NCBI GenBank assembly: GCA_016205045.1
Contig: JACQJM010000186.1
Coordinates: forward strand, 1-7,452
Origin: Elusimicrobiota bacterium
Lineage (GTDB): Bacteria > Elusimicrobiota > Elusimicrobia > JACQJN01
Direction of reading: 5' to 3'
Length of the DNA stretch: 7,452 nt
The notes under the pieces were generated by a model. It was not told where the DNA came from. It saw nothing but the letters and a program-made list of their open reading frames with translations, and ran no database searches. The position numbers and the translations under genes were made by a program. This document shows, one piece after another, positions 1 through 4,679 of this stretch (positions are counted from its first letter, which is position 1; every line of letters starts with the position of its first letter).

Positions 1-17
1 CTCCAGAGGAGTCCAGC

Positions 18-539
18 GTGTTGGAGGGGCCCAGCGTGCTGGCCCCCAGCCCCCAGCCCCTGACCAAGGTGGGTTTCGGTTACGATATTCACCGTTTGGT
101 GTCGGGAAGAGATCTTTTTCTGGGTGGGGTGAAAGTGCCTCATGCTAAGGGTCTTTTGGGCCACTCCGATGGGGATGTGATTCTGCACGCTGTGGGAGAT
201 GCTGTGCTGGGGGCGCTGGGAGAAGGTGAGATCGGCCAATACTTTCCTCCTTCCGACCCTGAAATCAAAGGGATTCCCAGCTCAAAGATCATGGAAAAAG
301 TTTTGGAGAAATTGAGGGATAAAGAGGGTCGAATTCTCCATCTGGATGTCACCCTGGTGGCGGAAGAGCCCAGACTGGCTTCTTTTTATCCTAAACTTAA
401 GGCTTCTCTCTGCAAAATCATGAAACTTCCCGCCGAGCGGATCAATATCAAAGCCAAAAGCCAGGAAGGCCTGGGAGAAATTGGCCAAGGACAAGCCATC
501 GCCTGCTATGCCGTTGCCTCAATAGTTTCTGCTCAATGA
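18..539 (+). CDS. ispF: 2-C-methyl-D-erythritol 2,4-cyclodiphosphate synthase (possibly the C-terminal part of an IspDF fusion)
   Basis: IspF converts CDP-ME 2-phosphate into ME-2,4-cyclodiphosphate and CMP in the cytosolic MEP isoprenoid pathway. The conserved core starts at residue 18 (GFGYDIHRL). By alignment from memory with E. coli IspF, the metal ligands are D23, H25 and H57, with the GHSDGD loop at 48-53 and the C-terminal IKAKSQEGLG...GQGQAIACYAV segment. From the core onward the length is normal. The chosen GTG start has a good Shine-Dalgarno (AGAGGAG at 5-11, 6 nt spacing) but gives a 17-residue Pro/Ser-rich extension, and the frame stays open to base 1. An in-frame GTG at 69 would give a standard-length protein without a clear ribosome site. 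The extension could be the linker of a bifunctional IspDF, in which case the gene is cut by the window edge. The function is secure; the start is uncertain. cysS follows on the same strand after 110 bp. Confidence 0.93.
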   Translation: MLEGPSVLAPSPQPLTKVGFGYDIHRLVSGRDLFLGGVKVPHAKGLLGHSDGDVILHAVGDAVLGALGEGEIGQYFPPSDPEIKGIPSSKIMEKVLEKLRDKEGRILHLDVTLVAEEPRLASFYPKLKASLCKIMKLPAERINIKAKSQEGLGEIGQGQAIACYAVASIVSAQ

Positions 540-555
540 CATTGAGCAGAAACTA
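523..555. repeat. Perfect 16-bp palindrome over the ispF stop codon
   Basis: TAGTTTCTGCTCAATG (523-538) is followed by one A and then its exact reverse complement (540-555). The TGA stop of ispF (537-539) sits at the centre. In RNA this would form a long hairpin with a tiny loop. There is no T-run after it, so it is not a classical intrinsic terminator; it may stabilise the 3' end of the ispF message or act as a transcription pause. Confidence 0.8.
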
Positions 556-640
556 GTTCGAGGTTCTAGGTTCGGAGTTCGAAGTTAAATAAGGAGTTTC
601 CTTAAAAACTTAGAACATAGAACTTAGCACTTAGAACTTT
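556..640. repeat. Inverted pair of 7-bp tandem-repeat arrays between ispF and cysS
   Basis: The left arm (556-586) has four GTTCGAG-like units (GTTCGAG, GTTCTAG, GTTCGGA, GTTCGAA) plus GTT. The right arm (607-640) has AACTTAG, AACATAG, AACTTAG, CACTTAG and AACTTT. The right arm is an imperfect reverse complement of the left, so the two can fold together. The apex holds its own 6-bp hairpin, TAAGGA-gtt-TCCTTA (590-604). The array ends 9 nt before the cysS ATG and occupies the place of a ribosome binding site. Confidence 0.85.
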
Positions 641-649
641 AAGCAATTT

Positions 650-2065
650 ATGCCCATTCAACTTTTTAATACCCTCACGCGAAAGAAAGAAGACTTTACC
701 CCGTTGAACCCCCCCCAGGTGGGTCTTTACACTTGCGGTCCTACCGTCTATAACTACGCCCACATAGGAAATTTTAGAACGTACGTCTTTGAGGACATTC
801 TTCGCCGTTCCCTGGAATATTTGGGTTTTAAAGTCCAACATGTGATGAACGTGACGGATGTGGGACACTTGATCTCCGATGCGGACACCGGGGAAGACAA
901 AATGGAAGTGGGCGCTAAGAGAGAGGGAAGAACAGCCTGGGAGATTGCGGAATTTTATACCCAGGCTTTTTTCAGGGATGCGGGCAAACTTAACATCCTG
1001 CCCTCGCACACCATTCCGCGGGCCACCCAGCATATCCCCGAGATGATTGCCCTAATCCAGGCATTAGAAAAGAAAGGGTATACGTACCGAACTTCGGATG
1101 GTATTTATTTTGACACCTCTAAATTTAAGGAGTATGCCAAGTTGGCGGGAGAAAAGAACATCCAAGGTCTCAAGGCGGGGGCCCGGGTGGAGGCCAGCGC
1201 GGAAAAAAAGAACCTGACTGATTTCTCCTTATGGAAGTTTTCTCCCCCAGGCACAAAACGACAGATGGAGTGGGATTCTCCTTGGGGGAAGGGATTCCCA
1301 GGATGGCACATCGAGTGTTCCGCGATGTCCATGAAATATTTAGGTGAAACATTTGATATCCATTGTGGGGGCATTGATCACATTTCTATCCATCATACCA
1401 ATGAGATCACGCAATCCGAGGCTGCCACCGGGAAAAGATTTGTGCGTTTCTGGCTCCATGGCGACTTTCTCAATATGGGAGCCAAAATGTCCAAATCGAA
1501 AGATGGATTTGTCACCGTTAGCTCTTTAGAGGAAAAGAATTTTAATCCTCTGGCTTATCGTTATTTCTGTTTGAATGCTCATTACCGTGTTCCTCTGGAT
1601 TTTTCCTGGGAAAATTTATTAGCGGCTCAAAAGAGTTGGGAAGCCCTTAAAGGCCATGTTTTGGATTGGCAAAAAGAGTCTGTTTCGGGAAGCCGGGATG
1701 TTCAAAGAGAGGAGACCGCCCGGCAAAAGTTTTTGGAGTGTATTCAGGATGACCTAAATTACCCCCAAGCCCTAGCGGTGTTATGGGAAGTCGTCCGGGG
1801 AAATTTTTCGGCCTCCTCCAAGAAAGAACTTGTTCTAGAATTCGATAAGATTTTGGGGCTTTCTTTGGATCGACCCCCGGAATCCACTTCCTTGAACCTG
1901 GAGGTTCAGGCGTTAGTCCAGAAAAGGGAAGAGGCACGCAAGACAAAAAATTTTAAGGCAGCCGATCAGATCCGAAAGCAGTTGGAAGAAAAAGGGGTTC
2001 TTTTAGAAGATACGCCCCAGGGCCCGAGGTGGAAGCTGAAACCCAAGGTGAGGGATGAGGGATGA
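650..2065 (+). CDS. cysS: Cysteinyl-tRNA synthetase
   Basis: This class I aminoacyl-tRNA synthetase charges tRNA-Cys with cysteine using ATP. The catalytic domain shows the HIGN signature (residues 38-41, in YNYAHIGNFR) and KMSKS (279-283). The zinc-site residues C29, C223 (GWHIEC), H248 and E252 (HHTNE) correspond to E. coli C28, C209, H234 and E238. The C-terminal part (about 300-471) is the usual DALR/anticodon-binding region, ending in EARKTKNFKAADQIRKQL followed by LEDTPQGPRWK. The length (471) is normal. The motif reads GGIDHISIHHTNE instead of the E. coli GGSDLMFPHHENE, a variant I associate with other bacterial lineages. The ATG has no clear Shine-Dalgarno; a heptamer array lies just upstream. 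The last residues (VRDEG) and the TGA stop are encoded by another heptamer array (GAGGGAT units). Confidence 0.97.
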   Translation: MPIQLFNTLTRKKEDFTPLNPPQVGLYTCGPTVYNYAHIGNFRTYVFEDILRRSLEYLGFKVQHVMNVTDVGHLISDADTGEDKMEVGAKREGRTAWEIAEFYTQAFFRDAGKLNILPSHTIPRATQHIPEMIALIQALEKKGYTYRTSDGIYFDTSKFKEYAKLAGEKNIQGLKAGARVEASAEKKNLTDFSLWKFSPPGTKRQMEWDSPWGKGFPGWHIECSAMSMKYLGETFDIHCGGIDHISIHHTNEITQSEAATGKRFVRFWLHGDFLNMGAKMSKSKDGFVTVSSLEEKNFNPLAYRYFCLNAHYRVPLDFSWENLLAAQKSWEALKGHVLDWQKESVSGSRDVQREETARQKFLECIQDDLNYPQALAVLWEVVRGNFSASSKKELVLEFDKILGLSLDRPPESTSLNLEVQALVQKREEARKTKNFKAADQIRKQLEEKGVLLEDTPQGPRWKLKPKVRDEG

Positions 2066-2126
2066 GGGATGTGTTATGAGTTTAAATCTTTATCTCATAT
2101 CTCATAACTCATATCTCATATCTTAG
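2050..2126. repeat. Second inverted pair of 7-bp tandem-repeat arrays, between cysS and rlmB
   Basis: The left arm (2050-2080) reads GAGGGAT three times, then GTGTTAT and GAG. The right arm (2092-2126) reads ATCTCAT, ATCTCAT, AACTCAT, ATCTCAT, ATCTTAG. The inner segments ATGTGTTATGAG (2069-2080) and CTCATAACTCAT (2101-2112) pair with a single mismatch around a 20-nt loop. The heptamer differs from the one before cysS but the architecture is the same. The left arm starts inside cysS and contains its stop codon. The right arm ends 3 nt before the rlmB ATG. Confidence 0.85.
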
Positions 2127-2129
2127 AAA

Positions 2130-2876
2130 ATGCCTACTCAACTTATCTACGGCATCCATCCCATTAGAGAAATCCTCAAAAGCGGACGGCGGCGTTGTCA
2201 TCAACTGTATCTGGCGCGCTCTCACAATGATACAGACATTAAAGAAATATTGGCGCGAGCCAAAGCTTCGGGAATCCGCGTGGCCTTCACCCAAGAGAAA
2301 GAGCTTAGCCGTTTGACGCGAGGGGCGGTCCACCAGGGTGTGGTGCTGCAGGTTGATCTTCCCACTGTTTGGAACTTGTCCGATGTTTTGGCGGAGTCTC
2401 CTCCCCACTCCAAAACGATTTGGGTAGGTTTGAATGAGGTGACGGATCCCCAAAACTTAGGAGCCATTCTCCGGGCTTGCGCTTGCTTAGGAGCCTCGGT
2501 AGTGATTTTGCCGGAGCGCCGCAGCGTGAGTCTGACCCCTACCGTTCAAAAATCCGCTTCGGGCGCTTTGGAGTGTGTGAAAGTGGTCTCCGTCATCAAT
2601 CTCAACCAGACGATCTTAGAGCTCAAGAAAAAAGGGTTTTGGGTATATGGTGCTGCGGTTTCTGGAAAACCTCTTCCCTACACCAAGTTTGCGGGACCAG
2701 CCCTTCTCCTTATCGGCTCAGAAGGCTCTGGTTTAAGGGAAAAAACAGCCGAACATTGTGATCATCTGGTCTCTATTCCTCAAGCCCCTGGAGGGGTGGA
2801 GAGTCTCAATGCTTCCTGCGCTTGTGGGATTCTGCTCTACGAAATCCAAAGGCAGTGGTCCGGCCCGTCCCGGTAA
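2130..2876 (+). CDS. rlmB: 23S rRNA 2'-O-ribose methyltransferase, TrmH/SpoU family (RlmB-like)
   Basis: RlmB methylates the ribose of G2251 (E. coli numbering) in the peptidyl-transferase centre of 23S rRNA, using S-adenosylmethionine. Residues 5-77 form the small L30e-like substrate-binding domain (YGIHPIREIL...GAVHQGVVLQV). From about 95 the SPOUT domain carries the three SpoU motifs: DPQNLGAILR (106-115, with N109 and R115), LIGSEGSGLRE (194-204) and IP...GVESLNAS (216-229), which form the knotted cofactor site. The length (248) is typical. Motif 3 reads IPQAPGGVESLNAS instead of the common IPM-G-VESLNVS. A related TrmH-type methyltransferase with another target cannot be excluded, but position next to cysS supports RlmB. 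The ATG lacks a Shine-Dalgarno and is preceded by the heptamer array. Confidence 0.92.
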   Translation: MPTQLIYGIHPIREILKSGRRRCHQLYLARSHNDTDIKEILARAKASGIRVAFTQEKELSRLTRGAVHQGVVLQVDLPTVWNLSDVLAESPPHSKTIWVGLNEVTDPQNLGAILRACACLGASVVILPERRSVSLTPTVQKSASGALECVKVVSVINLNQTILELKKKGFWVYGAAVSGKPLPYTKFAGPALLLIGSEGSGLREKTAEHCDHLVSIPQAPGGVESLNASCACGILLYEIQRQWSGPSR

Positions 2877-2899
2877 AGTACGTTCTTCCAAACTTCCTC

Positions 2900-2927
2900 T
2901 TGACATGCTTTTTAGCCCTGCTACACT
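2900..2927 (+). promoter_or_regulatory. Sigma70-like promoter for the small secreted-protein gene
   Basis: A perfect -35 box TTGACA (2900-2905) is followed by 16 nt and the -10 box TACACT (2922-2927, 4 of 6 consensus). The predicted start of transcription is near 2934, leaving only about 9 nt before the ATG at 2943. It lies in the short gap after rlmB and gives the next gene its own transcript. Confidence 0.65.
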
Positions 2928-2942
2928 AATAGGGTCACTCCT

Positions 2943-3506
2943 ATGAAGAATGCTATTTGCTTGCTTATTTTTACGGGACAGATTCTGGCCTTGTTCCCGT
3001 ATGGTTCCGCGCAAAAATCCTCGGATTCGGCCTCGGTCGATCCTCTAAAACCCATTCCTAAAAATACACTGCCCAAAGTGCGGGTTCCTAACCCTACCGG
3101 TAGCGATTCCTTAAGAATGTTGACCCAGCGCAACGTGGGACAGATCAAGTTCCAAAAACCTCCCGACTCCGCTAATCCCTCTGGAAATATTACCGCGCCC
3201 AAATCAAAGAAAGGAAAAAAATATAAGAAAACTTCTGAATCCCCCCCCGAAAAAATTCCTCAGATGGCCCTTCCTGCGTTGGGAGGTTCAAATGGGATCA
3301 GTGGAGATATGATCGAAACAGACGAGAATCGCATGGCGATAGGAGATGCCTCCAAAAAAGGAGGAAGTGGAGGAAACTTCGAAAAGTCCGAATTCAACAC
3401 CCGCAAGCCGCTTTTTCAGTCTCAAGATAGACTGATCCCAAAACTAGATCCTCCTGCCAGCGCTCCTTCCAAAATCAAACATAATACCAAGAAGCGGAAG
3501 AAATAA
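2943..3506 (+). CDS. Small secreted lysine/serine/proline-rich protein of unknown function
   Basis: I do not recognise this family. The N-terminus is a typical signal peptide: MKN, a hydrophobic stretch (about residues 4-20), and a likely signal-peptidase I site after GSA (residue 23). The mature part (about 164 residues) is polar and low in complexity, rich in Ser, Pro, Lys and Gly, with short basic clusters (KSKKGKKYKK near residue 92) and a very basic end (KHNTKKRKK). No domain, catalytic motif or cysteine pattern is visible, so it is probably disordered and exported to the periplasm or envelope. It has its own promoter with a very short leader and weak ribosome-site complementarity (AGGG around 2931). 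Its stop is 2 bp from the stop of the convergent receiver gene. It is a convincing gene because promoter, start and signal peptide agree; its role is unknown. Confidence 0.72.
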   Translation: MKNAICLLIFTGQILALFPYGSAQKSSDSASVDPLKPIPKNTLPKVRVPNPTGSDSLRMLTQRNVGQIKFQKPPDSANPSGNITAPKSKKGKKYKKTSESPPEKIPQMALPALGGSNGISGDMIETDENRMAIGDASKKGGSGGNFEKSEFNTRKPLFQSQDRLIPKLDPPASAPSKIKHNTKKRKK

Positions 3507-3508
3507 TA

Positions 3509-3922
3509 TCAGGCTTTTTTGGCGGCTACGGTTGTTTTTCGGCGTTCCGCCAGTGTTAAAGCCCGCTCAATTTTAAGCTTTAATGTTTCCATTTCAAAAG
3601 GTTTTACCAGGTAATCTACGGCTCCAAAAAGCAGGGCGTCATTGAGTGTAGCCGCATCTGAGAGGGCGCTTACCGTGATGATGGGAATATGTGCCGTTTG
3701 GGTGTTGGTGTGGATCTCTTTGGTGAGACTGATGCCATCTTGATCCGGCATCATGATATCCATCAGAATAAGGTCAGGAACATTTTTGAGAAGGTGCTCT
3801 TTAGCTTTTTTGGCAGACGTGACGCAGGTGATATCGTAACCCAACACGGGAAGACTGTCCTCGTACATTTCACAGGCCGAGGCTTCGTCGTCCACGGCTA
3901 GGATCTTCTTTTTGGGGAACAT
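3509..3922 (-). CDS. Stand-alone response regulator receiver domain protein (CheY-like)
   Basis: This single-domain REC protein of 137 residues is of the two-component signalling type, phosphorylated on aspartate by a histidine kinase. It shows the acidic pair D11-D12 (AVDDE), the phospho-acceptor D55 (LILMDIMMPDQDG), the switch serine S85 (TVSA) and the invariant lysine K107 (LVKPF). The receiver fold ends near residue 125, followed by a short basic tail (ERRKTTVAAKKA) and no DNA-binding or enzymatic output domain. It therefore probably acts through protein contact, as CheY or Spo0F do. No kinase gene is present in the window, so the partner is unknown. A strong promoter lies directly before the ATG; GAGGG (3926-3930, minus strand) could serve as ribosome site but may lie at or before the transcript start. 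Confidence 0.93.
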   Translation of the reverse strand: MFPKKKILAVDDEASACEMYEDSLPVLGYDITCVTSAKKAKEHLLKNVPDLILMDIMMPDQDGISLTKEIHTNTQTAHIPIITVSALSDAATLNDALLFGAVDYLVKPFEMETLKLKIERALTLAERRKTTVAAKKA

Positions 3923-3930
3923 GATCCCTC

Positions 3931-3959
3931 ATTCTATGATTTTTCACCCGTCTTGTCAG
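3931..3959 (-). promoter_or_regulatory. Sigma70-like promoter for the receiver gene, with near-zero leader
   Basis: On the minus strand CTGACA (3954-3959, 5 of 6 consensus), a 17-nt spacer and TAGAAT (3931-3936, 5 of 6) make a strong match. Transcription would begin near 3923-3925, at or within a few bases of the ATG (3920-3922). This implies a leaderless or nearly leaderless message if this promoter is the one used. Confidence 0.6.
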
Positions 3960-3964
3960 CGGAT

Positions 3965-3992
3965 CGGACATCTTGTAAACTACTTCTATAAT
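3965..3992 (+). promoter_or_regulatory. Sigma70-like promoter for the gpmA operon
   Basis: A perfect -10 box TATAAT (3987-3992) lies 16 nt after CGGACA (3965-3970, 4 of 6 consensus). The predicted start is near 3999, giving a leader of about 63 nt that contains the heptamer array. The -35 box is only 5 bp from the -35 box of the divergent receiver promoter. Confidence 0.5.
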
Positions 3993-4020
3993 GGGACTTC
4001 TAGATTGTGTTTCTTTATTG

Positions 4021-4051
4021 ACTTAGAACTTCGAACTTAGAACATAGAACT
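4021..4051. repeat. 7-bp tandem-repeat array before gpmA
   Basis: The units are ACTTAGA, ACTTCGA, ACTTAGA, ACATAGA and a partial ACT. An 18-bp stretch (4034-4051) is identical to 607-624 in the array before cysS, so both belong to one repeat family. Only one clear arm is present here; two ACTTCTA copies (3982 and 3996, 14 bp apart) may be remains of a left arm. The array ends 10 nt before the ATG. Confidence 0.8.
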
Positions 4052-4061
4052 GTCTTTACAT

Positions 4062-4679
4062 ATGTCCAAACTTGTACTTTTACGACACGGAGAGTCCCAA
4101 TGGAACCAGGAAAACCGGTTTACCGGGTGGGTGGATGTGGGTCTTTCTCCTAAGGGTGTGGAGGAAGCCCATCGGGCAGGGAAGCTTTTGAAGGATTTTC
4201 ATTTTGATAGAGCCTACTGCTCTGTCCTCAAGCGGGCTCTCCTCACTCTCGATATCGTTTTGGAAGAGATCGACCAGGAGGGTATTCCCGTAGTGCGGGA
4301 TCAGGCATTGAATGAGAGACACTACGGGGATCTTCAGGGTCTCAATAAGGCTGAAATGGCCCAGAAGTATGGGGAGAAGCAGGTGCATATCTGGCGGCGG
4401 AGCTATGATGTGGCCCCGCCTGGTGGAGAAAGCCTCAAGGATACCGCGGCCCGCACCCTGCCTTTCTTTAAAAAGTTTATCCTGGAAGACATTCGAAAGG
4501 GCCTCAACGTTCTTGTCTCGGCCCATGGAAACAGTTTACGGGCGGTGGTGATGGAGTTGGATCATTTGTCTCCTGAGCAGGTGACCGAATTAAACCTGGC
4601 CACTGGTGTTCCCATCGTGTATGAGATGGATGCTAATCTCAAAATTCTATCGAAGTCCATTTTGAACGGAGAGAGGTGA
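4062..4679 (+). CDS. gpmA: 2,3-bisphosphoglycerate-dependent phosphoglycerate mutase
   Basis: The enzyme interconverts 3-phosphoglycerate and 2-phosphoglycerate in glycolysis and gluconeogenesis through a phosphohistidine. It belongs to the histidine phosphatase superfamily: the RHGES motif gives R8 and the nucleophile H9, and NRFTGWVDVGLSPKG follows (18-32). The acid/base region is LNERHYGDLQGLNK (83-96, with E85), and the second catalytic histidine is H155 in SAHGNSLRA. ERHYGDLQGLNK and the TGWxDVxL segment are specific to true mutases rather than general phosphatases. At 205 residues it is shorter than E. coli GpmA (250) but within the range of short bacterial forms. The ATG lacks a clear Shine-Dalgarno. 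Its stop overlaps the start of the next gene by 4 bp, so the two are co-transcribed. Confidence 0.95.
   Translation: MSKLVLLRHGESQWNQENRFTGWVDVGLSPKGVEEAHRAGKLLKDFHFDRAYCSVLKRALLTLDIVLEEIDQEGIPVVRDQALNERHYGDLQGLNKAEMAQKYGEKQVHIWRRSYDVAPPGGESLKDTAARTLPFFKKFILEDIRKGLNVLVSAHGNSLRAVVMELDHLSPEQVTELNLATGVPIVYEMDANLKILSKSILNGER

Noticed and set aside
591..596. AAGGAG as the Shine-Dalgarno of cysS
   Set aside because: It is 53 nt before the ATG and sits inside the TAAGGA/TCCTTA hairpin; no start codon follows at a normal distance.
556..640. Heptamer arrays as a CRISPR array
   Set aside because: Repeats are 7 bp and contiguous, with no spacers, and no cas gene is present.
602..1033. 143-codon open frame on the minus strand starting inside cysS and running through the heptamer array
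   Set aside because: Antisense shadow of cysS; no ribosome site and no recognisable motif.
4018..4050. TTGACT (4018-4023) with TAGAAC in the heptamers as a second gpmA promoter
   Set aside because: The only TAGAAC hexamers lie 14 or 21 nt away, outside usual spacing; the TATAAT at 3987-3992 is a better candidate.
4080..4526. 148-codon minus-strand open frame inside gpmA
   Set aside because: The forward gpmA frame contains all catalytic motifs; the antisense frame has none.
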